Shown here: positions 1-8,000 of the stretch, piece after piece
Layout: each line of letters starts with the position of its first letter
Position numbering within the stretch: position 1 is the first letter of the stretch
Assembly (NCBI GenBank): GCA_029865405.1
Contig: JAOUGZ010000004.1
Span: forward strand, 1-27,898
DNA length: 27,898 bases
Direction of reading: 5' to 3'
From: Betaproteobacteria bacterium
GTDB taxonomy: Bacteria; Pseudomonadota; Gammaproteobacteria; Burkholderiales; SG8-39
The notes under the pieces: model-generated
The model's input: the letters and a program-made list of their open reading frames with translations, nothing else
Told to the model about the DNA's origin: nothing
Databases searched by the model: none
Program-made: the position numbers and the translations under genes

Positions 1-2
1 AC

Positions 3-1112
3 ACGCCCCTCGCTTTCTTCTCGGTGGCCTCCCTGCTTGCATTCGCCCGGCAGCGCTTCCTCCTCGCCGGCGTGCTGCTCGGCTTCGCGTTCCTGTCCAA
101 GTATTTCGCCGTGCTCCTCGGGCTCGGCTATCTGGTGTGGGCGCTGGCGGCGCGGCGGCCCGGGGCATTCGCGGCGGCTTTCCTCGGCGCGCTGCCCGCG
201 GGCCTCGTCAACCTCTACTGGAACTGGCAGGCGTGCTGGTGCAACGTGATGTTCAACGCCATCAACCGCCACGACGACGCGGGGCTTTCCTGGACCACGC
301 CCGCGCTCTACGCGCTGTCGCTCGCCTATCTCGCCGCGCCGCTTCTGTGGTACGCGTGGCAGGGGAGGGCGCGCCTGCGCGCGGCGCTGCCACGTGCCGA
401 GGTCGGCGTGCTCGCCGCCGCCTGGCTCGTACCGCTCGTCGTGTTCGCGTTGATCTCGCCGGTGAGGCGCATCGGCCTGCACTGGCTGCTCGCCTTCATG
501 CCGGCGCTGGTCCTCACGCTCGCGCTCGTGCTGGAGCGACGCGCGCTGGTGGTCACGCTGCGCTGGTTCGGCGCGCTCGCCGTGCTGCACGTTGCCGCGT
601 TCATCGCGCTCGCGCTGCCGCCGCTCGAGATCTGGAAGGACATGCGCCTGTACCAGCGGCTCGTCCTGCAGTTCGACCCCGCCGCGGTGCTTGCGCCGCT
701 AGGGCCGCAGCTCGCGCGCTATCGGCTCGCCACCGAAGGCTACTCGCTCGCCGCGCTCCTCGCGTACCACACGCGGCGCTCCGTGCCGGTGTTCGGCGCC
801 GGCTCCTCGCACGCGCGCCACGACGACATCCTCACCGACTGGCGCCGGTTCGACGGGCGCGACCTGCTCATCTTCCGGCGCGACCCGCCCGACCTGGCGC
901 ACTACCGGCCGTACTTTCGCGAGGTCGAGGCGCGACCAATCGAGGCACGCGGCGCGACGCACTACGCGGTGCTCGGGCGCGGCTTCGACTACGCCGCCTA
1001 CCGGGAGCGGGTGCTGGCGCCGGTGAACGAGCGCTGGTACCGCATTCCGACCTGGCTGCCGGTCGGCGGCTGCTACTTCTTCGAGCGCTACGGCTTCGGG
1101 CGGCCGCGGTGA
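3..1112 (+). CDS. ArnT/PMT-like membrane glycosyltransferase (GT39 family), 5' end missing
   Basis: The reading frame is already open at the left edge (first codons read TPLAFFSVASLLAF), so the gene starts outside the window; the GTG at 24 is internal. What is seen is a chain of hydrophobic helices over roughly the first 200 residues followed by a soluble C-terminal part, as in GT39/ArnT-type enzymes. These take a sugar from a polyprenyl-phosphate donor and add it to lipid or protein on the periplasmic side of the inner membrane. The TPLAFF segment fits the first large loop region of this family, so only an N-terminal portion is lost. The stop codon overlaps the GTG of the next gene (GTGA), so the two are co-translated. 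Donor sugar and acceptor cannot be read from the sequence. Family assignment is fairly secure; substrate is unknown. Confidence 0.72.
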   Translation, partial: TPLAFFSVASLLAFARQRFLLAGVLLGFAFLSKYFAVLLGLGYLVWALAARRPGAFAAAFLGALPAGLVNLYWNWQACWCNVMFNAINRHDDAGLSWTTPALYALSLAYLAAPLLWYAWQGRARLRAALPRAEVGVLAAAWLVPLVVFALISPVRRIGLHWLLAFMPALVLTLALVLERRALVVTLRWFGALAVLHVAAFIALALPPLEIWKDMRLYQRLVLQFDPAAVLAPLGPQLARYRLATEGYSLAALLAYHTRRSVPVFGAGSSHARHDDILTDWRRFDGRDLLIFRRDPPDLAHYRPYFREVEARPIEARGATHYAVLGRGFDYAAYRERVLAPVNERWYRIPTWLPVGGCYFFERYGFGRPR

Positions 1113-1978
1113 GCGCGCGCGACGTCCTGCAGCTGCTGCGCCCGCACCACTGGGTGAAGAACGGCTTCGTGCTGGCGGGGCTGCTCTTCGGCCACGCCTG
1201 GGGCGACCCGGCCCTCGTCGCCGCGGCGCTCGGCGCCACGCTCGCCTTCTGCCTCGCCTCGAGCGCCGTGTACGCGTTCAATGACGCGTACGACGCGGCG
1301 CGCGATCGCGAGCACCCGGGGAAGCGGCGGCGGCCGGTGGCGCGCGGCGCGATCACGCCGCGCGCCGCGCAGCGCATCGGCGCGCTGCTCGCGGCGCTGG
1401 CGCTCGGCCTCGCGCTCGCGGCCGACGCGCGCGTGGCGGCAATCATCGCCGGCTATGTGGCGCTCAACGCCGCCTACAGCCTGGGCCTGAAGCACGTCGC
1501 GGTGCTCGACGTGTTCATCATCGCCGCGGGCTTCATGCTGCGCATCCTCGCCGGCACCTGGGGCATCGGCATCGAGCCCTCGCGCTGGCTGCTCGCCTGC
1601 GGCTTCCTGCTGACGCTGTTTCTGGGCTTCGCCAAGCGCCGCGCCGAGCTCGATCGCCTCGCCGACGACGCCGGCCAGCACCGCGCCGTGCTCGAGGACT
1701 ACACGCTCGGGTTCCTCGACCGCGCGGTGTTCGCCTGCGCGCTCGGCATGATGATCACCTACGCGCTCTACACCATCGCCGAGACCACGGTCGCGCTGCA
1801 CGGCACCAAGCGCCTCATCTGGTCCTTGCCCTGGGTGTTGCTCGGCACCTTCCGCTACCTCTTTCGCCTGCACTATCGCGGCGGGGGCGGCGACCCGGCG
1901 CAGGAGCTGCTGCGCGACCCGCTGCTCGCCGCAGCGGCGCTCGGCTGGGTGGCCACGGTGGCGTGGCTGATCCGTTAG
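1109..1978 (+). CDS. UbiA-family prenyltransferase, decaprenyl-phosphate phosphoribosyltransferase-like
   Basis: A 289-residue membrane protein starting at a GTG that overlaps the previous stop by four bases. A longer reading frame runs further upstream, but that part is out of frame with the glycosyltransferase and is not real. The N-terminus RPHHWVKN and the Asp-rich motif NDAYDAARD (N58, D59, D62, D66) followed by REHPGKRRRPVARG are the hallmarks of the UbiA subgroup that includes mycobacterial DPPR synthase (Rv3806c). A second conserved stretch, YSLGLKHVAVLDV with the following GFMLRILAG, also matches. These enzymes transfer phosphoribose from PRPP to a polyprenyl phosphate, the first step to polyprenyl-phospho-arabinose or -ribose. 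Its coupling to a GT39 enzyme, a user of polyprenyl-phosphate sugars, supports this over a quinone or heme role. Exact substrate is inferred. Confidence 0.8.
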   Translation: MSARDVLQLLRPHHWVKNGFVLAGLLFGHAWGDPALVAAALGATLAFCLASSAVYAFNDAYDAARDREHPGKRRRPVARGAITPRAAQRIGALLAALALGLALAADARVAAIIAGYVALNAAYSLGLKHVAVLDVFIIAAGFMLRILAGTWGIGIEPSRWLLACGFLLTLFLGFAKRRAELDRLADDAGQHRAVLEDYTLGFLDRAVFACALGMMITYALYTIAETTVALHGTKRLIWSLPWVLLGTFRYLFRLHYRGGGGDPAQELLRDPLLAAAALGWVATVAWLIR

Positions 1979-1981
1979 AAT
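1976..1981 (+). promoter_or_regulatory. Possible -10 element before the cNMP-binding gene
   Basis: TAGAAT overlaps the stop codon of the UbiA gene, 21 bases before the ATG at 2003. It matches the sigma-70 -10 hexamer at five of six positions. No convincing -35 hexamer is seen 16-18 bases upstream, so it is a weak candidate. Confidence 0.25.
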
Positions 1982-2002
1982 GACCCGCCGAAGCGCGCCC
2001 CC

Positions 2003-2545
2003 ATGGCCGAACGACCCCAACAGCTGGCCCACCTCGAGAATCTCGGCGACGCCGCGCGCTTCGCCGGCCAGATCTATCTGCTGATCCCGAAGTGCCCGCT
2101 GCTGGAGAACTTCACGCCGGCGGAAGTGAACCTGCTGGCGCACTTCATGGAGGTGTATCGCGCGCTCGACGCCGTGGAGATCATCCGCGAGGGCGACGGC
2201 GGCGACTTCATGCTCATCGTCATCCAGGGCCGCGTCGAAGTGCGCAAGCGCGACCGCTACAACACGCCGCAGCGCATCGCGGTGGTCGAGCCCGGCCATG
2301 CGCTGGGCGAGATGTCGATGATCGACGGCGAGCCGCGCTTCGCCACCTGCGTGGCCATCGACGAAGTGCTGGTCGCGGTCCTCGACCGCGAAAGCCTGGC
2401 GCGCATCATCATCGAGCAGCCCCTGCTCGGCGCAAAGATCCTCATGGAGCTGGTGCTGATGCTGTCGCAGCGCCTGCGCGCCACCAGCGACCGGCTCATG
2501 CAGCTGCTCGACGAGCAGGGACAGCATGCCCCAGGGTTGATGTAA
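2003..2545 (+). CDS. Stand-alone cyclic nucleotide-binding domain protein
   Basis: 180 residues with one Crp-type cyclic nucleotide-binding beta-barrel (about residues 32-155). The phosphate-binding cassette is seen as GEMSMIDGEPRFATC (residues 102-116), with the expected Glu and Arg. There is no helix-turn-helix after the barrel; the C-terminus is a short helix (residues 145-170) and a polar tail. It therefore cannot bind DNA like Crp/Fnr and more likely senses cAMP or c-di-GMP, or is a partner domain acting on another protein. It lies 24 bases after the UbiA gene and 31 bases before the VTT-oxidoreductase gene, on the same strand. Ligand and target are unknown. Confidence 0.82.
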   Translation: MAERPQQLAHLENLGDAARFAGQIYLLIPKCPLLENFTPAEVNLLAHFMEVYRALDAVEIIREGDGGDFMLIVIQGRVEVRKRDRYNTPQRIAVVEPGHALGEMSMIDGEPRFATCVAIDEVLVAVLDRESLARIIIEQPLLGAKILMELVLMLSQRLRATSDRLMQLLDEQGQHAPGLM

Positions 2546-2576
2546 GCCGCGCGGGCCCCGGCGCGACCAAGCACGC

Positions 2577-4718
2577 GTGAACCGAACTCGCCTCGTCGTC
2601 ATCGCCGTGATCGTCGTCGTGGTGGGCGCGTTCTTCGCCTTCGGCGGGCACCGCTACCTGACGCTCGAGCAGCTGCGCGCGCAGCAAAACGCGGCGCAGC
2701 AGGTTTTCCAGACGCACCCCTGGCAGACGGCGCTCGCCTACTTTGCCGTCTACGTGGCGGTGACGGGGCTGTCGCTGCCTGGCGCCGCGGTGCTGACGCT
2801 GTTCGGCGGCGCGGTGTTCGGGCTGCTGTGGGGCACGGTGATCGTATCCTTCGCCTCTTCCCTGGGCGCGACGCTCGCCTTCGTCGTCTCGCGCTTCCTG
2901 CTGCGCGACTGGGTGCAGGGGCGCTTCGGCGACAAGCTCAAGCCGATCAACGACGGCGTGGCGCGCGAGGGCGCGTTCTACCTGTTCGCGCTGCGGCTGG
3001 TGCCTGCGTTCCCGTTCTTCGTCATCAACCTCGTCATGGGCCTGACGCCCATTCGCACGTGGACGTTCTACTGGGTCAGCCAGGTCGGCATGCTCGCCGG
3101 CACCCTCGTCTACGTGTACGCCGGCACGCAGCTCGCGGAGTTCCGGCTCTCGGGCGGTCTGATTGCGGCTTTCACCGTCCTCGGCCTGTTCCCGCTCGCG
3201 GCCAAGAAGACGCTCGAGAAGCTCAAGGCGCGCCGCGTCTATGCGCGCTGGGCCGAGCAGAAGCCCAGGCAGTTCGACCGCAACATGGTGGTGATCGGCG
3301 CGGGCTCCTCGGGCCTGGTGTCGGCGCTCATCGCCGCGGCGGTGAAGGCGAAAGTGACGCTGGTGGAAAAGCACAAGATGGGCGGGGACTGCCTGAACAC
3401 CGGCTGCGTGCCCTCGAAGGCGCTGATCAAGACGGCGCGCGTACTGTCCACCATCCGTCGTGCCAAGGAGTACGGGCTGAAGAGCGCGGGCGCTCAGTTC
3501 GATTTCGCCGACGTGATGGAGCGGGTGCAGCGGGTTATCAAGACGATTGAACCGCACGATTCGGTTGAGCGCTTCGAAGGGCTCGGAGTCGAATGTGTCC
3601 AAGGGGAAGCAAGAATCGCTTCCCCTTGGATCGTGGAAATCAAATGCAACGACGGGTCGACCAAGGTGCTGACCACGCGCTCCATCATCATCGCCGCGGG
3701 CGCGCGGCCGTTCGTGCCGCCGATCCCGGGCATCGAGCAGACCGGCTACTACACCAGCGACACGGTCTGGGAACTGCGCGAGCTGCCGCGGCGCCTGGTG
3801 GTGCTCGGCGGCGGGCCCATCGGCAGCGAGCTGGCGCAGGCGTTCCAGCGCCTCGGCGCGCAGGTGACGCAGGTGGAGATGCTGCCGCGCCTGCTGATCC
3901 GCGAGGACCCGGAGATCGCGGCGCTGGTCGAGGCGCGCTTTCGTGCAGAGGGCGTGGACGTGCGCGTCGGGCACAAGGCCAAGGAGTTCCGCGTCGAGGA
4001 CGGCCGCAAGGTGCTGATCTGCGAGCACCAGGGCAAGGACCTCGCGATCGAGTTCGACGCGCTGCTGGTGGCGGTGGGGCGCCTGGCCAACACCGTGGGC
4101 TATGGCCTGGAAGAGCTCGGCATCCCGGTGACCAAGGCGCGCACCGTGGAGACCAACGAGTTCCTGCAGACCGTCTACCCGAACATCTATGCCGCCGGCG
4201 ACGTCGCCGGCCCGTACCAGTTCACCCATACGGGCTCGCACCAGGCCTGGTACGCGGCGGTGAACGCGCTCTTCGGCTCGGTGAAGAAGTTCCGTGCCGA
4301 CTATTCGGTGATCCCCTGGGCCACTTTCACCGATCCCGAGGTGGCGCGAGTCGGCCTGAACGAGACCGAGGCGAAGGAGCGGAACATTCCCCACGAGGTG
4401 ACGGTCTACGGCATCGATGACCTGGATCGCGCGATCGCCGACGAGGAGGCCCACGGGGTGGTCAAGGTGCTGACCGTCCCGGGCAAGGACCGCATCCTCG
4501 GCGTCACCATCGCCGGCGAGCACGCCGGCGACCTGATCGCCGAGTATGTCGCCGCCATGAAGCACGGCATCGGCCTGAACAAGATCCTGGGCACGATCCA
4601 CATCTATCCCACGCTCGCTGAGGCCAACAAGTTCGCCGCCGGCGTGTGGAAGCGCGCGCACGCGCCGCAGAGGCTGCTGGGCTACGTCGAGAGGTTCCAC
4701 GCGTGGATGCGCGGCTGA
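2577..4718 (+). CDS. VTT/TMEM64 (DedA-like) membrane domain fused to an FAD pyridine nucleotide-disulfide oxidoreductase
   Basis: 713 residues, GTG start. Residues 1-215 form a TVP38/TMEM64 (VTT) membrane domain: a first helix at 7-23, then several helices with the family-type FGGAVFGLLWG and the ALRLVPAFPFFVINLVMG stretch. Residues 235-713 are a class I flavin disulfide reductase: FAD motif GAGSSG (about 241), redox pair in CLNTGC (C272 and C277), NAD(P) motif GGGPIGSE (about 411), second FAD motif in YAAGDVAG. At the C-terminus the motif reads HIYPTLAE; the residue before Pro-Thr is Tyr rather than the catalytic His of lipoamide dehydrogenase, so it is not a lipoamide dehydrogenase. Fusions of these two domains are known in bacteria, but their substrate is not established. 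It overlaps the DUF547 gene by 16 bases. A 13-bp hairpin lies within the gene (see findings). Confidence 0.88.
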   Translation: MNRTRLVVIAVIVVVVGAFFAFGGHRYLTLEQLRAQQNAAQQVFQTHPWQTALAYFAVYVAVTGLSLPGAAVLTLFGGAVFGLLWGTVIVSFASSLGATLAFVVSRFLLRDWVQGRFGDKLKPINDGVAREGAFYLFALRLVPAFPFFVINLVMGLTPIRTWTFYWVSQVGMLAGTLVYVYAGTQLAEFRLSGGLIAAFTVLGLFPLAAKKTLEKLKARRVYARWAEQKPRQFDRNMVVIGAGSSGLVSALIAAAVKAKVTLVEKHKMGGDCLNTGCVPSKALIKTARVLSTIRRAKEYGLKSAGAQFDFADVMERVQRVIKTIEPHDSVERFEGLGVECVQGEARIASPWIVEIKCNDGSTKVLTTRSIIIAAGARPFVPPIPGIEQTGYYTSDTVWELRELPRRLVVLGGGPIGSELAQAFQRLGAQVTQVEMLPRLLIREDPEIAALVEARFRAEGVDVRVGHKAKEFRVEDGRKVLICEHQGKDLAIEFDALLVAVGRLANTVGYGLEELGIPVTKARTVETNEFLQTVYPNIYAAGDVAGPYQFTHTGSHQAWYAAVNALFGSVKKFRADYSVIPWATFTDPEVARVGLNETEAKERNIPHEVTVYGIDDLDRAIADEEAHGVVKVLTVPGKDRILGVTIAGEHAGDLIAEYVAAMKHGIGLNKILGTIHIYPTLAEANKFAAGVWKRAHAPQRLLGYVERFHAWMRG
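3598..3630. repeat. Perfect 13-bp inverted repeat inside the oxidoreductase gene
   Basis: TCCAAGGGGAAGC at 3598-3610 and its exact reverse complement GCTTCCCCTTGGA at 3618-3630 flank a seven-base loop. It is in frame and encodes the stretch around VQGEARIASPW, a normal part of this protein family. The local base use is less GC-rich than the neighbouring codons. No T-run follows, so it is not an intrinsic terminator. Confidence 0.85.
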
Positions 4719-5461
4719 TCCTCGTCGCGCTCGCCTGCGCGGCGACGCCGGCGCAGGCGTTCGAGCACGCGGCGTGGAACGCCCTGGTGCAGAAGCACGT
4801 CACGGTGCTCCCCGGAAAGCATGCGTCGCAGGTCGATTACGCGGGCATGGCGCGCGACCGGGCGGCGCTCAAGAGCTATCTGGACGGCCTGAGCCGGGTG
4901 ACCCGGGCCGAGTTCGACGCCTGGGCGAAAAACGAGAGGAAGGCGTTCCTCATCAACGCCTACAACGCCTTCACCGTGGAGAAGATCCTCACGCGCTGGC
5001 CCGACATCGCTTCCATCTGGGACTTCGGCAAGATCTTCGGCAATCCGTTCAAGGACGATTTCTTCACGCTGCTCGGCGCGCCGATGACGCTCGACGGCAT
5101 CGAGCACGGCACGCTCAGAAAGCCCGGCGCCTACGACGACCCGCGCGTGCACTACGCGGTGAACTGCGCCTCGATCGGCTGCCCGATGCTGCGCGAGGAG
5201 GCGTACGCCGCCGGGCGGCTCGAGGCGCAGCTTGACGAGCAGGCGCTGCGCTTTCTCTCCGACCGCTCGCGCAACCGCTTCCGCGACGGGCGGCTGGAAG
5301 TCTCGAAGATCTTCGACTGGTTCAAGGAGGACTTCGAGCCGCGCGAGAAGTACTTCGCGCGCTACGCGCAGGCGCTCGGCTACCCGGGCGGGCCGGTGCC
5401 GATCGACTTCCTCGACTACGATTGGTCGCTCAACGACTTACGGTCGTCGTCCCGGCGCTGA
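4703..5461 (+). CDS. Exported DUF547 domain protein
   Basis: 252 residues from a GTG at 4703; an ATG at 4646 in the same frame would hide the signal peptide inside the oxidoreductase gene, so 4703 is preferred. The N-terminus MDARLILVALACAATPAQA is a clear Sec signal peptide with cleavage after AQA. The rest is a full DUF547 domain with the family motifs KAFLINAYNAFT and DDPRVHYAVNCASIGCP. The two Cys in NCASIGC are conserved in the family. Function is not known; the domain has been likened to glutaredoxin-associated proteins, but that is not evidence of activity. It overlaps the oxidoreductase by 16 bases and the next glycosyltransferase by 40, so it belongs to one transcriptional unit. A periplasmic partner for the membrane disulfide reductase is an inference from context. 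Confidence 0.85.
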   Translation: MDARLILVALACAATPAQAFEHAAWNALVQKHVTVLPGKHASQVDYAGMARDRAALKSYLDGLSRVTRAEFDAWAKNERKAFLINAYNAFTVEKILTRWPDIASIWDFGKIFGNPFKDDFFTLLGAPMTLDGIEHGTLRKPGAYDDPRVHYAVNCASIGCPMLREEAYAAGRLEAQLDEQALRFLSDRSRNRFRDGRLEVSKIFDWFKEDFEPREKYFARYAQALGYPGGPVPIDFLDYDWSLNDLRSSSRR

Positions 5462-6093
5462 ACGAAGCGGCCGAGATCGAGCGCTGCCTCGGCGCGCTCG
5501 CGCCGCTGCGCGCGCGGGGACACGAGGTCATCGTCGTGGACGGCGGCAGCAGCGATGCCACGGCGCGGCTCGCCGCGCCGCTCGCCGACCGGGTGATCGA
5601 CGCGCCGCGCGGGCGCGCGGCGCAGATGAACAAGGGCGCCGCGGCCGCGAGCGGCGACGCGCTGCTCTTCCTGCATGCCGACACCCGCCTGCCGCCGGAG
5701 GCGGACCGGCTGGTGGGCGAGGCGCTGCGGGGGCATGCCTGGGGCCGCTTCGACGTGGCTATCGACTCCGACGATCCGCGCCTCGCCGTGATCGCCTTCT
5801 TCATCAATCGCCGCTCGCGCCTCTCCGGCATCGCCACGGGCGACCAGGCGATCTTCGTGCGGCGCGACGCCTTTCCCGGTTTTGCGCCCATCGCGCTGAT
5901 GGAAGACATCGCCTTCAGCCGCGCGATGAAGCAGGTGTCGCCGCCGGCCTGCCTCACGGCGCGCGTGCTCACCTCGGCGCGGCGCTGGGAGCGGCGCGGC
6001 GTCGCGCGCACGGTGCTCCTCATGTGGCGGCTGCGCTACGAATACTGGCGCGGCGCCGATCCCGATGAGCTGGCGCGCCGATACTCGAACTAG
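5422..6093 (+). CDS. TIGR04283-type family 2 glycosyltransferase
   Basis: 223 residues beginning at a TTG inside the end of the DUF547 gene; no other start codon precedes the essential first strand TVVVPALNEA. It shows the GT-A fold: nucleotide-binding VIVVDGGSSDAT (about 36-47), a metal-binding loop FLHADTRLP (about 84-92), and an acceptor-side loop ALMEDIAFSRAMK. This matches the small soluble glycosyltransferases called TIGR04283 (named 'rSAM/selenodomain-associated transferase 2' or arsenosugar-type). It is followed directly by a TIGR04282-type protein, the usual partner. No radical-SAM, arsenic methyltransferase or selenodomain gene is present here, so the arsenosugar label should not be taken literally. 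Sugar and acceptor are unknown. Confidence 0.85.
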   Translation: MVAQRLTVVVPALNEAAEIERCLGALAPLRARGHEVIVVDGGSSDATARLAAPLADRVIDAPRGRAAQMNKGAAAASGDALLFLHADTRLPPEADRLVGEALRGHAWGRFDVAIDSDDPRLAVIAFFINRRSRLSGIATGDQAIFVRRDAFPGFAPIALMEDIAFSRAMKQVSPPACLTARVLTSARRWERRGVARTVLLMWRLRYEYWRGADPDELARRYSN

Positions 6094-6634
6094 CGTGCTG
6101 GTGTTCGCGCGCGCGGCGCGCCCCGGGCGCGCGAAGACGCGCCTCATCCCGCTGCTCGGCGCGCTCGGAGCCGCGCGCCTCCATGCACGGCTCGTCGAGC
6201 GCGCGCTGGTTACGGCGCGCGCGGCCCGCCTGGGCGAGGTGATGCTCTGGTCCTCGCGCCGCCAGCGCGGCGCCGACCTTGGCGCGCGCATGCGCCACGC
6301 CGTCGCGCACGCCCTGCGCCGTGCGCCGCGCGTCATCCTCATGGGCGCCGATGCCCCGGCGCTGCGCCCCGCGCAGCTGCGTCGCGCGGCGCGCTGGCTG
6401 GCGGGCGGCGCCGACGCGGTGTTCGCGCCCGCCGAGGACGGCGGCTACGCGCTCGTTGCGCTGCGGCGCGTCTCGCCGCGCCTGTTCCAGGACATCGAGT
6501 GGGGCGGGCCGCGGGTCATGGCGCAGACGCGGGCGCGCCTTGCCGCGCTCGGCTGGCGCTGGCGCGAGCTGCCCGAGGTATGGGACGTGGACCGGCCCGA
6601 GGACGTGACGCGGCTGCGGGGGCTGCGCTTGTGA
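6065..6634 (+). CDS. TIGR04282 / DUF2064 nucleotidyl- or glycosyltransferase-like protein
   Basis: 189 residues; ATG inside the end of the previous gene (29-base overlap). Near the N-terminus VLVFARAARPGRAKTRL is the nucleotide-binding signature of DUF2064 (PxxGxxKTRL), related to the CofC/MobA fold. The middle shows VILMGADAPALRP, matching the conserved GxDxP motif, and the segment FAPAEDGGYALVALRR with its PAxDGGYxLxG-type motif. The C-terminus has WDVDRPEDVTRLR, which is also typical. It probably activates or transfers a sugar together with the preceding TIGR04283 protein. The stop overlaps the GTG of the DUF3047 gene (GTGA). Confidence 0.85.
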   Translation: MSWRADTRTSVLVFARAARPGRAKTRLIPLLGALGAARLHARLVERALVTARAARLGEVMLWSSRRQRGADLGARMRHAVAHALRRAPRVILMGADAPALRPAQLRRAARWLAGGADAVFAPAEDGGYALVALRRVSPRLFQDIEWGGPRVMAQTRARLAALGWRWRELPEVWDVDRPEDVTRLRGLRL

Positions 6635-7368
6635 GGCGGCGCCGCTTTCTCGCCGCGGGGGCGGCCGCGCTGCTGGCCCCGCGCCTGCGGGCGCAGGACG
6701 GCGTCGCCGCGATGCGCTTTTCGGACCTGCGCGCGGGTGCGCCGCTGCCGCCGGAATTCCGCGCGTACGCTTTCGAGGGACAATCGCGGCGCACCGAGTA
6801 CACGCTCGTGACGGACGAGGGGCGCACCGTGCTGCGCGCGCGCGCCGAGGCTTCCACGGCCGGCATCATCCGCGACCTGCGCGTGGACCCGGCGGCCCAG
6901 CCCACGCTTGCGTGGCGCTGGAAGGCGACGCGGCTGCCCGAAAAGGGCGACCTGCGCACGAAGGCGGGCGACGACTACGCCGCGCGGCTCTACGTGACCT
7001 TCGACCTGCCGCTCGCGGCGCTGCCGTTCGGCGAGCGCTTCGGGGTGACGCTGGCGCGCATCATCTACGGCAAGGACGTGCCGTCCGCGGCGCTGTGCTA
7101 CGTGTGGGCGACGCGCGCGAGCGTGGGCACCGTCGCGCCGAACGCCTATACCGGCCGCGTGCAGATGATCGTGGTGGAAAGCGGTGCGGACGCGCTGGGG
7201 CAGTGGCGCAGCTACGCGCGCGACATCGCCGCCGACTACCGGCGCGCCTTCGGCGCCGAGCCGCCGCCGGTCAGCGGCGTGGTCGTGTCCACCGACACCG
7301 ACAACACGGGCGCGCGCGCCGAGACCTACTACGGCGACATCGACTTCAGAGCGCGCCGGATTTCCTGA
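6631..7368 (+). CDS. Exported DUF3047 domain protein
   Basis: 245 residues from the GTG at 6631, which overlaps the preceding stop; the frame continues upstream but that part is antiphase to the real DUF2064 gene. The N-terminus has four Arg followed by FLAAGAAALLAPRLRA, an export signal with a twin-arginine look though without a full SRRxFLK motif. The mature part holds the DUF3047 features: TLAWRWKATRLP, the acidic GDDYAARLYVTFD stretch, and ending SGVVVSTDTDNTGARAETYYGDIDF. This resembles a beta-sandwich, possibly carbohydrate-binding, but no activity is known. It is last in a string of five overlapping genes starting at 2577. Its 3' end overlaps the convergent GDSL esterase by 23 bases, leaving no room for a terminator between them. 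Confidence 0.82.
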   Translation: MRRRRFLAAGAAALLAPRLRAQDGVAAMRFSDLRAGAPLPPEFRAYAFEGQSRRTEYTLVTDEGRTVLRARAEASTAGIIRDLRVDPAAQPTLAWRWKATRLPEKGDLRTKAGDDYAARLYVTFDLPLAALPFGERFGVTLARIIYGKDVPSAALCYVWATRASVGTVAPNAYTGRVQMIVVESGADALGQWRSYARDIAADYRRAFGAEPPPVSGVVVSTDTDNTGARAETYYGDIDFRARRIS

Positions 7369-7960
7369 GCAGCGCCGCCACGCGCTCGGCGATCAGGCGG
7401 TAGCCGCGCGCGTTGGGGTGGATGGCGTCGGACTTGAGCTCGGAATTGCGCAGGATCTCGCCGATCACGCTGCCCTCGTACGGGATGCGCAGCTGCTCGG
7501 CGATCTCGGCGTAGAACGCGGGCGGCGTCACCAGGATCCCTTTCTCCGGCGTGCCGATGAGCAGCACGTCGATGCCGCGCTGGCGCGCCATCGACACCAT
7601 GGTCTGCACGTTGGCCGCGGCCTGCGCCATGCCGAGATTGCGCAGGAAATCGTTGCCGCCGATGCACAGCACGAGCAGCTGCGGCTGGTGCTCTTCGAGC
7701 GCGCCGGGCAGGCGCGCCAGCGCGCGCGCGCTCACTTCGCCGGGCACGCCTGCGCGCACCACCTTGCGCCCGATGAGGCGCTCCAGTTGCGCCGGGTAGC
7801 TGTCGGCTTCGCTCGCGCCGGTGCCGTAGGTGATGCTGTCGCCGAAGGCGAGCACCACGGCGTGGGGCGCGAGCGGCGCGAGCTTCGGCGCATCGCCGCA
7901 CGCGGCGCCGAGCGCGGCGAAAACGACGAGAAGCGCGCGAAAAAGCGACACGCGGTGCAT
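7346..7960 (-). CDS. GDSL-family arylesterase / lysophospholipase-like (TesA type)
   Basis: 204 residues from the ATG at 7958-7960; a longer frame exists, but this start places a hydrophobic export signal (LFRALLVVFAALGAAC) at the N-terminus. Cys21 after LGAA could be a lipobox, though it is imperfect. SGNH hydrolase blocks are all present: FGDSITYG with nucleophile Ser42 (block I), a Gly of PGEVSA (block II), GGND (block III), and DAIHPN with the catalytic Asp and His (block V). The enzyme would hydrolyse esters or thioesters in the periplasm. It is transcribed convergently to DUF3047 and divergently from tctB, with 40 bases between it and tctB. Substrate cannot be told. Confidence 0.88.
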   Translation of the reverse strand: MHRVSLFRALLVVFAALGAACGDAPKLAPLAPHAVVLAFGDSITYGTGASEADSYPAQLERLIGRKVVRAGVPGEVSARALARLPGALEEHQPQLLVLCIGGNDFLRNLGMAQAAANVQTMVSMARQRGIDVLLIGTPEKGILVTPPAFYAEIAEQLRIPYEGSVIGEILRNSELKSDAIHPNARGYRLIAERVAALLRKSGAL

Positions 7961-7968
7961 GCTACACT
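7960..7968 (+). promoter_or_regulatory. Candidate extended -10 promoter for tctBA
   Basis: TG-C-TACACT at 7960-7968 is an extended -10 element lying 32 bases before the tctB GTG. No good -35 is visible, as expected for this promoter class. A GGGGGGAG Shine-Dalgarno-like run lies at 7984-7991. It overlaps the first codon of the opposite esterase gene. Confidence 0.35.
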
Positions 7969-8000
7969 TGCCCGCGCCACCTCGGGGGGAGCGCAATCCG

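Noticed and set aside
4646..4703. ATG at 4646 as the DUF547 start
   Set aside because: It would place 19 Arg/Ala-rich residues before the signal peptide, inside the upstream gene; the GTG at 4703 starts a good signal peptide.
5422..6634. Arsenosugar biosynthesis locus
   Set aside because: The two transferase types carry that label in databases, but no arsenic methyltransferase or radical-SAM gene is present.
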